Source: VXRD01 sp965232265 (GTDB lineage Bacteria; Latescibacterota; UBA2968). From it: a DNA stretch of 64,000 nucleotides. Under the pieces are notes generated by a model. That model made no database searches and was not told the origin of the DNA. It saw nothing but the letters and a program-made list of their open reading frames with translations. Shown in pieces: positions 52,507 to 61,436 of this stretch. The translations under genes were made by a program, and so were the position numbers. The stretch spans positions 682,001 through 746,000 of the forward strand of contig CBDDPH010000002.1 in NCBI GenBank assembly GCA_965232265.1, given 5' to 3'. The stretch's first letter is position 1; every line of letters starts with the position of its first letter.

Positions 52507-53766
52507 TTATCGTGCCAGGCCGATAAGCGTGCCCAGGGCGAGGGCAACGACGCCGAGTAGTGCGAGCAGAAGGGCGCCGATGGCGATGTGAAGCATTTTG
52601 GGTTCAAGATGGTCGAGATAGTTTTCGAGTGTTTCGATGCCGGAGCGCATGGCGCGTTCGATGGGGTCGGGGAGGTGTTCGACGAAGGGTATTTTTCGCC
52701 GGGAGATTTCGTCGATGTATTGAATATTTTTAATGTTGTGACGGGCGTTGAAGGTGTGTTGGACAAATTTGCGAATTGCAAAACGTTGCACCGGGTCGTG
52801 AATTTCGAATAGGCGAAGGGTTTGTGTGTCAATGGTGTTGGATAGTTTGAAGCAGTGTGTGGTCTTGTCGGGGTCGTCTGGGTCTGGTTCGAGTTCGCCT
52901 GTGACGACGCGCCCCAATATGGTGAGGTCGTGATAGTTGAGGTAGTGATAGCGTCCGCCTTTTTCGCGGCCCAATAGGCTTTCAATGCGCTGGCGCAAGA
53001 TGTCGGGGTCGTCGTTGCTCTGACGGAGATGTTCGGATATTTTGGCGTTGAAGCATCGCGCATAAAATTTGAGAAAGTCCCGGACAATGGGCGAGGTATA
53101 ACTGCCTTTGGCGTTGATGAGACGACGCACAAAGCCGAGGTACCGGGGGTTTGTGTATAGTCGTGCAGCGATGTCGAATGAACCTCTGGTGAGTGCAGTC
53201 GATTCGCGCATCTGTGTTTTGATGGCGGCGTGGATTTGCACGCTCATCTGGATCAGTGCGGCGTCTTCGTCGTCTTCGCGCACGATGGATCGGGTTGGGT
53301 CCTCTTCGTCGCGGGCGAGAAAGGGCGTGGTTTCGCCCGAGGCAAAGCTGCCAAGCCCGCCTTCTATGCCCTGTCTGACCATGATTCGAGAAGCGGCTTC
53401 TTCTATTTCCGCTTCTTTTTTTTCTATGAGTTCTTCGGGGAGTTCTGCGTCTTGTTCGGGCACGAGGGCAGAGATGTTGTCTGCAAAGATTTGAACTTGA
53501 GATTGGTTTTTAAATACGTTGAGATGGGGTTGTTGCATGACTTCGGGCAACAGGTGTTGCGTGAGGGTGTTGCCCCGCTGTCCTTTGAAGGCGGTGTAGA
53601 GCGCTTCGTGCAGTGAGGTGAAGGGCACGACGCGCGTTGCGACGAGGGCGCGATCTGTGCCATAAGTGAAGACGTAGAGGTTTTCCCAATAGCACTTGCG
53701 GTCGTATGTCCGGCCGGTTTTGGAGGAGAAAGCGAAGCGGTATTTTGGATCGACAATGCGTTCCAT
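52507..53766 (-). CDS. Tail-anchored protein of unknown function
   Basis: A 419-residue protein that I do not recognise. The C-terminal 25 residues (IAIGALLLALLGVVALALGTLIGLAR) form a single hydrophobic span, so it is probably tail-anchored in the inner membrane with the rest in the cytoplasm. The opening includes an aromatic, strand-rich stretch (YRFAFSSKTGRTYDRKCYWENLYVF) that could bind ligands or nucleic acid. A mixed acidic, helical region spans about 100-180. No catalytic motif is evident. The ATG at 53766 lacks a clear Shine-Dalgarno. It is divergent from the FolC fusion. Confidence 0.75.
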   Translation of the reverse strand: MERIVDPKYRFAFSSKTGRTYDRKCYWENLYVFTYGTDRALVATRVVPFTSLHEALYTAFKGQRGNTLTQHLLPEVMQQPHLNVFKNQSQVQIFADNISALVPEQDAELPEELIEKKEAEIEEAASRIMVRQGIEGGLGSFASGETTPFLARDEEDPTRSIVREDDEDAALIQMSVQIHAAIKTQMRESTALTRGSFDIAARLYTNPRYLGFVRRLINAKGSYTSPIVRDFLKFYARCFNAKISEHLRQSNDDPDILRQRIESLLGREKGGRYHYLNYHDLTILGRVVTGELEPDPDDPDKTTHCFKLSNTIDTQTLRLFEIHDPVQRFAIRKFVQHTFNARHNIKNIQYIDEISRRKIPFVEHLPDPIERAMRSGIETLENYLDHLEPKMLHIAIGALLLALLGVVALALGTLIGLAR

Positions 53767-53767
53767 A

Positions 53768-53803
53768 GAATTGGGAATTAAGAATTAGGAATTAAAAATT
53801 GGG
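53768..53803. repeat. AT-rich AATTAAGAATTAGG repeat
   Basis: GAATTGGGAATTAAGAATTAGGAATTAAAAATTGGGA is a short series of near-repeats of GAATTA between divergent genes. The promoters of the tail-anchored protein and the FolC fusion must overlap it. Confidence 0.5.
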
Positions 53804-53836
53804 AGCAAGTTACAATATAAAATTTGGAAGGTAAAG

Positions 53837-55906
53837 ATGAATTATTTTCGGAGCAATCGGTTTCTCAATACGTTGCCCGATTGGGAAACGGGTGAGCCGG
53901 TAGAGGGTGCGCTGGAAAATTATTTGCCGCGTGTGCGCGCATTGTTGCACCGCATGGATAATCCCCAGGCGCGGTTTGACTCTGTTATTGTGGGGGGTAC
54001 AAATGGCAAGGGTACGGTGAGTTATTTGCTGGCGGAGCTGTTGCGGGCAGCGGGTTTTCGCGTGGGGCTTTATACGTCGCCGCATTTGCATACGGTGCGC
54101 GAGCGGATATGCGTTGATGGCGAGGTGCTCGCGCGCGATGTGTGGGCTGAGGGCGTCGCACATTTTTACGAAAAGAGCCGCGATTTTGAGCGCGAAGGCT
54201 GGGGCGCGTTTAGCAAGTTTGAGGCACTCACGGTTTTGGCAGCTCATCACTTTGCGCGGGCGAATGTGGATTGGGCTGTTTTTGAAGTGGGGCTGGGTGG
54301 GCAATTTGACGCGACCAATGCATGGGATTCAAAAGTTGCTGTGTTGACGGCTGTTCATCTGGATCACACGGATGTGTTGGGCAACACGCTGTGTGAGATT
54401 GCGGCAGATAAGGTACATATTGCGCGTGCGGGAAGGCCGCTGTTTACGGGGTCAGGGCAGGTAGCCGAGGTTTTGAAGTTGTTGGAAAGAGAATGCGTGC
54501 TTCGGGGGGCGGCGTTGCATGTGGTTGATGCGAAAATGGACGATATGGCGGATCGACCGGTTACTTTTCGGGAGAATGCCGCGCTGTCGGTTGCTGTGGC
54601 GCATCATATTGTAGATGGGTGCAGGGTGGTGTTGCCAGATGAGCGGGTGCGAAAAGTGATTTTGAATGGTTCGTTGCCCGGGCGCTTTGAGGTGGTTCGG
54701 AAGACGTTGATTTTAGATGGTGCCCACAATCCGGATGCGGTTCGCGCTTTGGTGCGCGATTTGCAAGTTCTATCGGATGCGTGGCGTTTTGTGGTGGGGG
54801 TGAATAAAGGGCACGATGCGCGGGGTATTTTGCAGGCACTTTCGCCTCTGGCCACCGAGGTTGTTTTGACGCAGTCGGCGCATCCCAAAGCCATTTCTGT
54901 GGCGCGTTTGAAATCGCTGGTTCCCGAGGGGCTGTGTGTGCGGTGTGAAACTGGGGGATTGGATTTTTTGACGGAAGTGTCCCGACAGCCTACGTGTGTA
55001 CTCGGGTCGCTGCATCTGGTGGCGTTGGCGCGCGAGGTGCTGGACTTGCCCGGGGAGGCGGACAGTTTTGGCGAGGATGTGATTTTAGAGAGTTTGCGGT
55101 GTTTTGAGATCGCGTGTCGGCAGTTGGGCGTGGGGTATGAGGCGGTGTCGGCAGATGGCAATGTGATTCGGGTGGAGAGAAGCGGAAAGCCGCTGTATTT
55201 TTTGCGGAATAAACATCCGTTTAACGATTATGTTTCTGGAAAGTTGGCGGAAGATAAGGGATATCAATACGAGGTGTTTGATCGGGCGAATATCACAGTG
55301 CCCAGGACGATGACGGTGTTCAATCCTTTGGCTGACCGGCGGTTTGATCGGTATAAGACGCATGCTTCTGTCGCAGATATTGTGAGCGATGTGGTGCAAC
55401 ACATGTCTTTTCCGGTTGTGGTGAAGCGCAATCACGGCTCTATGGCACAAGGCGTGTATTTGGAGGCGAATGCAGAGGATTTGCAATCGCGTTTGCAAGC
55501 GTTGTGTGAGGAAAGTAGCCGATTTGACAATGTGTTGTTGATCCAGGCTTATGTCGAGGGACCTGAGTATCGCATTGTGGGGAGCGAGGATGAGTTGTTG
55601 CTCGCATATCAAAAGCAAAATGATTCAGATATTGAGGGAGAGGATATCAATCCCCTGCATCGGGCGGGGGGCAGGGCAGTTGCGGTCGTGGATGAGGGAT
55701 TGTTGGCGGATTTTCGCATGTTGACACAGGCGTTAAATCGGGTGTTGGATTTGGGTTTTTACGCGGTTGATTTGATCGCCGGTTCCGATGGGCTTTTTGT
55801 TTTGGAAGTGAATCCCAATCCCTTATGTCACTTTTACAATGCGGATAATGGGCGGGGCGATTTTGTGAAAATTTATCAGTATCTGATACAGAAATATTTG
55901 CTGTAG
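53837..55906 (+). CDS. FolC/Mur-ligase to ATP-grasp fusion
   Basis: A 689-residue two-enzyme fusion. Residues 1-430 are a folylpolyglutamate-synthase-type Mur ligase: P-loop GGTNGKGT (53-60), EVGLGGQFDATNAWD, the VHLDHTDVLG strand, and GRFEVVRKTLILDGAHNPD. Residues 455-689 form an ATP-grasp ligase, with VVVKRNHGSMAQGV, VEGPEYRI and the terminal EVNPNPL block for magnesium. FolC adds glutamates to folate; cyanophycin synthetase also joins ATP-grasp and Mur ligase domains, but in the opposite order. The protein may add amino acids to a peptide, lipid or cofactor. It has AAGG before the ATG. The product is unknown. Confidence 0.85.
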   Translation: MNYFRSNRFLNTLPDWETGEPVEGALENYLPRVRALLHRMDNPQARFDSVIVGGTNGKGTVSYLLAELLRAAGFRVGLYTSPHLHTVRERICVDGEVLARDVWAEGVAHFYEKSRDFEREGWGAFSKFEALTVLAAHHFARANVDWAVFEVGLGGQFDATNAWDSKVAVLTAVHLDHTDVLGNTLCEIAADKVHIARAGRPLFTGSGQVAEVLKLLERECVLRGAALHVVDAKMDDMADRPVTFRENAALSVAVAHHIVDGCRVVLPDERVRKVILNGSLPGRFEVVRKTLILDGAHNPDAVRALVRDLQVLSDAWRFVVGVNKGHDARGILQALSPLATEVVLTQSAHPKAISVARLKSLVPEGLCVRCETGGLDFLTEVSRQPTCVLGSLHLVALAREVLDLPGEADSFGEDVILESLRCFEIACRQLGVGYEAVSADGNVIRVERSGKPLYFLRNKHPFNDYVSGKLAEDKGYQYEVFDRANITVPRTMTVFNPLADRRFDRYKTHASVADIVSDVVQHMSFPVVVKRNHGSMAQGVYLEANAEDLQSRLQALCEESSRFDNVLLIQAYVEGPEYRIVGSEDELLLAYQKQNDSDIEGEDINPLHRAGGRAVAVVDEGLLADFRMLTQALNRVLDLGFYAVDLIAGSDGLFVLEVNPNPLCHFYNADNGRGDFVKIYQYLIQKYLL

Positions 55907-55914
55907 GGGCGGGT

Positions 55915-58900
55915 TTATATTTCTACTGGAATCAATTTCCGCGTTTTCGGCTGATATACCATGCCGGTGAGCAATTTTTCAAGTGTGTTGGTGACGCGGA
56001 AGACAATGCGATTTTTGCCCTGTTTGAGATGGGCTGTTTTTCCAGTCCAGCAATAAGGCGCCCAAGCGCGTACGCCCAAAGACTGGCCGTTGATTGTTAT
56101 TTCGACGATGTTGGAGAGGTTTTTTACGGTGCGTTCGAGGTCTATTTTGAAACGCACGGTTTTGGGCAGGGTTTTGAAATCGATGTCCCGGGTGTATGAC
56201 ACGGTGCCAGCATAGAAGGGCAGTCCCTGCGCTTTGAAGTCGAAAATTGGACCGCTATCTTGAAGGGGTGTTAGTTTGGGATATACACTGCGCCAGGATT
56301 TGACCTGAAAACGTCCAAAGAGATACAGGGCATCGACGAAGCCATCGCCCGGGCTGTTGACTTCCACGCGGATGGCGATCACATTTTTGCCCTTGTTTAT
56401 GCGTTGTCCCACGGAACACGTGGCGTTGGCGTGATCGAACCGGAAGGTGGGACGAAAAGCATTGCTCGGCAATTTGGAGCCGTTGATGTAGATCTGATAC
56501 TCTCCCTGAATCGCACTTCGATCCATGACCAGAGAGAGTTTACTGGGGACAATGTCTGCGATAAAGCTCGTTCGGTACCAACAAATCGTTTTTTCTTGTA
56601 GGTCGTCAAAAGGTTGTGGGTGCGTTGTTGCCCATCTGCTGTCGCTATAAGTCGGTTGATGCCAGCCCTGGCGTTTTCCCGTGTTAGATGGGTCGAATTT
56701 CGTTTTGAATTTGTCCAGGCGCAGTGCGTTATCTTCTTCTGGATCGACTTTCCAGTGGCCTGTTAAGTTGAGTTTGAGCGTTTCTACCGGATGCTCTTCT
56801 TTTTTTGTTTTTGCAGGGCCTGTTACGATCATGTGTGATTGCAGCCGATCAAAGGAGAGGTTGATTAGGCTCATTTCTCCGGTGGATTTGGCCTCAAGGG
56901 GTGTGCATCTGCCCGTTTCTAAATCCCATTTTTCTATTTGTCCACTGGTGGGGGGTATATAAATTTGCGTTGTAACAGGTGAATTTTCTCGATTGGCAAA
57001 AAAGAATATGTGGTGCTTTGTATCTGTGCGGTGGTGATATTGTATTGCGTCGGCGTTTTTTTCGTCCGACATGATGCGTACTCGCCGGGGCAAAATTTCG
57101 TCGAGCAGGCGTTCCAGCATGAATGTCGCCTGATTTTTTTCTACAGTACCCCCCGTGCGGATAAACATGAAGTTGTCTCGGCTCAGCAGGTGGACGCCCG
57201 ATTCGTGGCCGGTGTAATCGCGAATCATTCGCCCCGGTTCCATGTCGGTCAACCGCGAAAATCCCTCGACCACCGATGTGCCTTCTTGAATATCCTCAAT
57301 GGGCAATAATCCCAGGGCGATGACGAGACCGCCCGCATTGATAAATGCGCGTATCTTATCAAAAGCTGCGCGTTCCAGATTGGTGATGGGGGGAATGATC
57401 AGGACCGTGTAGCGCGTTTTGCCGATCTGCAATTGGTGGTTGGTGATTTCCGCTTGGGCGAGGAGTGCCGGGTCGAGGCTTTGAAATGGTCGCTGCATCT
57501 GATACAGGGCGCGGGCAATACAGGCCCAGTCGGCAACGAGGTTATTGGTCAGTGTTTCTTCATCGGGATCATAGCCGACATAAGACCAGTTGTGAAACGG
57601 GTGTGCGAGGTGTGCCCACAGGCTGGTGACGGGATCGAGGAGTGCAATATCGGCGACTTGCTGACCCTGGCACAAGAGATGGGCAAGTCGCCCCGCATAG
57701 TCAGACAGCAGGTGGAAGTGTTTCCAGTAGGGATTTTGATGAAATAGAGATGTGGCGTGTTTACGCAATCCGTCGAGTGTGTAGTAGAGGGCGTGGGGCG
57801 CAAAGAAGTTGGTTCCGTGGGTGCCGAGGGTATCGATCTGTGCTTTCATATCTTGCAGCGTGGTTGCCCAGCCCGCGTTTTGGAAACAGGTATTGAGTAC
57901 GCGGGACGTGTTTGTTTGTGCGGCGAGTGCTGTTGCAAATTCCGGGTTGTGGCGATATGATGCGGCGTATTCTGTGGCGCGTTCAACGTCGAGACTTGTG
58001 CCAGGTATGGGTATGGAAGCGCGATGGGCATTGCGAAGTGGGGTTATATCGCTCGCATAGTCGAGGGCGTGCTCTTTGCACCAGTCGGCACTGCGCGCGC
58101 TGTCGTGTCGCTGTTGCAGTTCGCTCAGGGTTTGAAAATAATCGTAGCGAATGCGGCTCGTGTTGGGGCCAAAGTAGGTTATGAGGGCAGGTAAGCAGGG
58201 GAGGAGATCATAGCCATTGCGCGTTTGGAAGTAGTCGGGCAATACGGGTGACCAGGGCAGGCGATCTTTGGGAAAATGCGTTTCCGAGGTTAAAATGCCC
58301 TTTAAGGTTTTGCCCTGAAAGGCGGAAAATTGTTCGATGTAGGGTTGTTGAATGGTCTGGTGCAAGGTGCGGACAGATTCTGGATTGAACCGGTCGAGGT
58401 GTGAGCCGGGACAATCGCTATTTGCCGAAGGTTCTTGCAAAAAAACGAGTACGCGCCAGCGTCCGGCAGGTGCTTTCCAGTACAGTCGGCGAGTGGGATT
58501 AAAGGATACATAATTGTGGGGATGGTGGGGGGAAATAGGGCTGTTGTCGCGCAATGCGTGGTGTTGATGATTGACGCCCAGATAAGCGCTGATATCTTGT
58601 TTGTCTTCCCACAGACAGCGATCTCTTCGCAAGGGAACGGCAAGTGTATGTAACACGGGTGCCCAGGGTAGCATAAGATCAACTTGTTGCCCGCCCTGTA
58701 CAACGGTTTCGCGAAAGGTGAGTTGTTGTGCGATGAATTGGGGATGGTTTAAGGTGATTTGGGTCGATCCAATACCGCCTGGATAGCGGTATTCGTCGTG
58801 GATCCAGACCTGGAGGCCATTTTCTTCTGCTGTTTCAAGTGCCAATTTTACGCGCTCGAACCAGATGTGCGACAAATAGGGCGTTTTTAGCCCGGGTCCT

Positions 58901-59046
58901 GTTGATAGGCAGAATCCACCGAGCCTCTTTTCGCTCATTTCGCGGATTTGACGAACGAGTTCGTTTTCTTCTATGATGCCGTTCCATATCCAAAATGGAA
59001 CGAGGCGGTCAGCCGCAGGGGGATTGATGAAGTTTTTAGGGTTCAT
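55915..59046 (-). CDS. GH106-like glycoside hydrolase
   Basis: A 1043-residue protein in the GH106 (alpha-L-rhamnosidase) style. Its N-terminus has the characteristic FINPPAADRLVPFWIWNG and GLQVWIHDEYRYPGG blocks, then a large catalytic region, with beta-rich jelly-roll domains in the last 350 residues (DRSAIQGEYQIYINGS and so on). No signal peptide is visible, so it may act in the cytoplasm on imported oligosaccharides. The ATG at 59046 follows the zinc-ribbon gene's TAA by one base. Cleavage of terminal rhamnose is likely by family but unproven here. Confidence 0.8.
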   Translation of the reverse strand: MNPKNFINPPAADRLVPFWIWNGIIEENELVRQIREMSEKRLGGFCLSTGPGLKTPYLSHIWFERVKLALETAEENGLQVWIHDEYRYPGGIGSTQITLNHPQFIAQQLTFRETVVQGGQQVDLMLPWAPVLHTLAVPLRRDRCLWEDKQDISAYLGVNHQHHALRDNSPISPHHPHNYVSFNPTRRLYWKAPAGRWRVLVFLQEPSANSDCPGSHLDRFNPESVRTLHQTIQQPYIEQFSAFQGKTLKGILTSETHFPKDRLPWSPVLPDYFQTRNGYDLLPCLPALITYFGPNTSRIRYDYFQTLSELQQRHDSARSADWCKEHALDYASDITPLRNAHRASIPIPGTSLDVERATEYAASYRHNPEFATALAAQTNTSRVLNTCFQNAGWATTLQDMKAQIDTLGTHGTNFFAPHALYYTLDGLRKHATSLFHQNPYWKHFHLLSDYAGRLAHLLCQGQQVADIALLDPVTSLWAHLAHPFHNWSYVGYDPDEETLTNNLVADWACIARALYQMQRPFQSLDPALLAQAEITNHQLQIGKTRYTVLIIPPITNLERAAFDKIRAFINAGGLVIALGLLPIEDIQEGTSVVEGFSRLTDMEPGRMIRDYTGHESGVHLLSRDNFMFIRTGGTVEKNQATFMLERLLDEILPRRVRIMSDEKNADAIQYHHRTDTKHHIFFFANRENSPVTTQIYIPPTSGQIEKWDLETGRCTPLEAKSTGEMSLINLSFDRLQSHMIVTGPAKTKKEEHPVETLKLNLTGHWKVDPEEDNALRLDKFKTKFDPSNTGKRQGWHQPTYSDSRWATTHPQPFDDLQEKTICWYRTSFIADIVPSKLSLVMDRSAIQGEYQIYINGSKLPSNAFRPTFRFDHANATCSVGQRINKGKNVIAIRVEVNSPGDGFVDALYLFGRFQVKSWRSVYPKLTPLQDSGPIFDFKAQGLPFYAGTVSYTRDIDFKTLPKTVRFKIDLERTVKNLSNIVEITINGQSLGVRAWAPYCWTGKTAHLKQGKNRIVFRVTNTLEKLLTGMVYQPKTRKLIPVEI

Positions 59047-59047
59047 A

Positions 59048-59281
59048 TTAGTTTACGTCAGCACAGGCTTGACAAATATAAGTGACTACCCGGCCGTGCG
59101 GGCGAATACGAATGAGTTTAATCTCGCCTTCCCGCTGTTTGCACTGCGCGCACGGACGGTCTAATTTTGGGGCGGTAAGGGCCGCGCAAGTATCGCAGCG
59201 ATAAAGGACGCGCTTTATGCCGTTTTCGATATGCGTTTGTGCTTTTGTTGCTGGAACTTTGCCACATTGTTCGCAAATCAA
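59048..59281 (-). CDS. Four-CxxC zinc-ribbon protein
   Basis: A 77-residue protein with four CxxC knuckles (CEQC, CDTC, CAQC, CQAC), enough for two zinc ribbons. It resembles the N-terminus of McsA or UvrB-related zinc proteins in spacing only. A role in nucleic-acid or protein binding is likely. The start is TTG at 59281 with GAGG nine bases upstream. It is tightly coupled to the GH106-like gene, an odd neighbour for a glycoside hydrolase. Confidence 0.75.
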   Translation of the reverse strand: MICEQCGKVPATKAQTHIENGIKRVLYRCDTCAALTAPKLDRPCAQCKQREGEIKLIRIRPHGRVVTYICQACADVN

Positions 59282-59371
59282 TGGCGTGACCTCGCGTTTT
59301 GAGATGTCCGCGCTTCATTTGTTTATAACCCCGAAAAATTTAATGCCTGAATAGAAAAAGTCAAGTTATTT

Positions 59372-59392
59372 TAATAAAATGTTGTTTTATTA
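59372..59392. promoter_or_regulatory. AT-only inverted repeat (possible operator)
   Basis: TAATAAAA (59372-59379) and TTTTATTA (59385-59392) form a perfect 8-bp inverted repeat with a 5-nt centre in the divergent gap. It could be an operator for either flanking gene or a weak terminator. Confidence 0.35.
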
Positions 59393-59432
59393 TAAGTTTA
59401 TAGAATGATATATAAGCTTTCAAAATACGCAC

Positions 59433-59461
59433 TTGTCAACAATAAGCCTTATCGTTATAAT
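59433..59461 (+). promoter_or_regulatory. Sigma-70 promoter of the MocA-like gene
   Basis: TTGTCA (59433-59438) and TATAAT (59456-59461) are separated by exactly 17 bases. The ATG at 59473 is 12 bases past the -10 element, so transcription should begin about 5 bases upstream of the start codon, giving an almost leaderless mRNA. Confidence 0.82.
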
Positions 59462-59472
59462 ACCGGGGTGTT

Positions 59473-60075
59473 ATGAACGAGCGAATTTACGGTCTTGTAC
59501 TGGCCGCGGGTATGGCGCGGCGCATGGGGTCAACCAAACAGTTGTTGCCTTTTGGCGATCGAACGGTTCTTCAAACGGTGGTCGATACGCTACACGGTGC
59601 TGATCTCGCTGGCGTTGTGGTGGTTTTGGGGCACGATGCAGATGCTGTGCGCGAGAGTTTGCGCGGTCGGTCCGTGCTGTGTTGCGTGAATGATGCGTAC
59701 CGCGAGGGGATGTTTTCCAGTGTGCTTTGCGGTCTCCACCATTTGCCTGTGGATGCAGATGCTGTACTTGTCGCACTCGGGGATCAGCCTCAGATTGAAT
59801 TGCGCGTTGTTCGGGCTGTTGTTCAGGCATACCGCGAGGGCGATAGGGGTATTGTGATTCCCATTTCGGGTGGCAAGCGCGGGCATCCAGTGTTGATCAA
59901 TTTGTCGCGTTACCGGGACGAGATTCTGGTGCTCTCAGGGGATGAGGGTCTCAAGCCGGTTATGCGCGGGCACCCGCGTGATACGCTGGAGGTGCCGGTG
60001 GATGACGAGGGTATTTTGCGGGATCTGGATACGCCAGAAGATTATCGGGCGGAGATTAAAAGGCGAGGGATGTGA
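59473..60075 (+). CDS. MobA/MocA-type nucleotidyltransferase
   Basis: A 200-residue nucleotidyltransferase of the MobA-like NTP transferase family, nearest to the molybdenum-cofactor cytidylyltransferase MocA. The signature LAAGMARRMGSTKQLLPFGDRT opens the protein, and ALGDQPQIE and GHPVLI follow. Such enzymes join CTP or GTP to molybdopterin in cytoplasmic cofactor maturation; the family also includes lipid and sugar nucleotidyltransferases. No XdhC or other molybdenum gene is in the window. The start codon lies about 5 bases after the predicted transcription start, with GGGGTG near it. Confidence 0.82.
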   Translation: MNERIYGLVLAAGMARRMGSTKQLLPFGDRTVLQTVVDTLHGADLAGVVVVLGHDADAVRESLRGRSVLCCVNDAYREGMFSSVLCGLHHLPVDADAVLVALGDQPQIELRVVRAVVQAYREGDRGIVIPISGGKRGHPVLINLSRYRDEILVLSGDEGLKPVMRGHPRDTLEVPVDDEGILRDLDTPEDYRAEIKRRGM

Positions 60076-60170
60076 AGTGTGATCCGCAGGCATGTCCCTG
60101 CGGGTGTAAGCAGGGATGGACGCAGATGATGCAGATAACCGTAGGGGCGAAAAATTTTTCGCCCGTCATC
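60076..60170. repeat. Dispersed repeat R4 with perfect palindrome
   Basis: After the MocA-like gene's stop comes AAGTGTGATCCGCAGG, a short inserted CATGTCCCTGCGGG/CAGGGA segment, GGACGCAGATGATGCAGAT, then the perfect palindrome GGGCGAAAAA/TTTTTCGCCC (60145-60164). It is the same arrangement as R3, seen again 9.6 kb away. Confidence 0.8.
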
Positions 60171-60191
60171 GCTGTTCGTGGAGAATAAGAG

Positions 60192-61241
60192 ATGTTGGGA
60201 AAAGATGTTGAGATTGCATTGAAGAAAGGGCAGGTGATTCCCGCACATCCATTGGCGCTGACCGCGGAGCGGAAGCTGGATGCGCGGCGGCAGCAGGCGT
60301 TGTCGCGCTATTATATTGCTGCTGGTGCGGGGGGCCTGGCCGTGGGGGTGCATACGACACAATTTGAAATCCGCGATCCCAAATGGGATTTGTACCGGCC
60401 CGTTCTGGAACTGGCAGAGGATGTGATGGATGCCGATGCACCGGCTGATTTTATTCGCGTGGCTGGTATTGTGGGCAATACGAGACAGGCGGTGGCAGAG
60501 GCAGAAATAGCGCGCGATTGCGGCTATGAGATCGGGTTGGTGAGTTTGCGCGCTTTTGCCAATGCGGGTGTCGATGCGATGGTTGCACATTGCCGTGCCA
60601 TAGCCGATGTGATTCCGGTGATGGGGTTTTATCTGCAGCCGGCTGTGGGAGGATGTGTGTTGCCGTTTGATTTTTGGCGGCGTTTTGCAGAGATTGAGTC
60701 TGTGGTGGGTATTAAGATTGCGCCTTTTAATCGGTATCAGACGCTGGATGTGATTCGCGGGGTTGTGGCTGCGGGGCGGGTAGAGGATATTGCGCTTTAT
60801 ACGGGGAATGACGACAATATTGTGATGGATTTGCTGACGACGCACCGGTTTGTGTGCGATGGCGCGTGTGTGGATGTGCGCGTTGTGGGTGGGCTTTTGG
60901 GGCATTGGGCGGTGTGGACAAAGAAGGCGGTGGAAATTCTGAGGGCGTGTCACGAGATCGCTCAGTTGGATGCTGTGCCAAGAGAGATGCTGACGCGGGC
61001 GATTGAGGTGACGGATTGCAATGCGGCGTTTTTTGATGTGGCCAATGATTTTCACGGGTGTATTGCCGGTGTTCACGAGGTGTTGCGAAGGCAGGGTCTT
61101 CTCGAGGGTGTGTGGTGTTTGAATCCGAAAGAGGGTTTGTCGCCGGGACAAATGGAGGAGATTGACCGCGTGTATGCCGCGTATCCGCATTTGAATGACG
61201 ACGATTTTGTGGCGGCGCATTTGGATGCGTGGTTGGGGTGA
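60192..61241 (+). CDS. DapA-family (dihydrodipicolinate synthase-like) aldolase
   Basis: A 349-residue (beta/alpha)8 class I aldolase/lyase of the DapA family, somewhat longer than the usual 290-300. The Schiff-base lysine is Lys175 (VVGIKIAPF) and the partner Tyr147 (MGFYLQ) is 28 residues earlier, the normal spacing. The family includes N-acetylneuraminate lyase, keto-deoxy-sugar-acid aldolases and dehydratases. No other diaminopimelate gene is nearby, so catabolism of a keto-acid is more likely than lysine synthesis. An aldehyde dehydrogenase gene follows, a fitting partner that could oxidise an aldehyde product. Confidence 0.85.
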   Translation: MLGKDVEIALKKGQVIPAHPLALTAERKLDARRQQALSRYYIAAGAGGLAVGVHTTQFEIRDPKWDLYRPVLELAEDVMDADAPADFIRVAGIVGNTRQAVAEAEIARDCGYEIGLVSLRAFANAGVDAMVAHCRAIADVIPVMGFYLQPAVGGCVLPFDFWRRFAEIESVVGIKIAPFNRYQTLDVIRGVVAAGRVEDIALYTGNDDNIVMDLLTTHRFVCDGACVDVRVVGGLLGHWAVWTKKAVEILRACHEIAQLDAVPREMLTRAIEVTDCNAAFFDVANDFHGCIAGVHEVLRRQGLLEGVWCLNPKEGLSPGQMEEIDRVYAAYPHLNDDDFVAAHLDAWLG

Positions 61242-61242
61242 G

Positions 61243-61429
61243 GCGAGGGCTGAATTTTGTTGACTTGCAAGGTGTCGCTGTGCATGATGAGTGGGCTGGG
61301 ATGAAAGGTGCTTGTCCCTTTGGCCTGATAGAGTAGTGCATCTCTTGCAGGTCTATCGGGATGGGCGACACAGCAACATCGGTGTTCATCGGTGGTTGCT
61401 TTTATTTTCATTTTAACTGATTGAAGGAG
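61243..61429. repeat. Intergenic segment with TCGGTGTTCATCGGTGG motif
   Basis: This gap between the DapA-like and aldehyde dehydrogenase genes has no gene. It carries ATCGGTGTTCATCGGTGG, a short motif reminiscent of GATGAACACCGATG repeats I recall in many genomes. AAGGAGG at its end serves the aldehyde dehydrogenase gene. Confidence 0.45.
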
Positions 61430-61436
61430 GTTTGCC

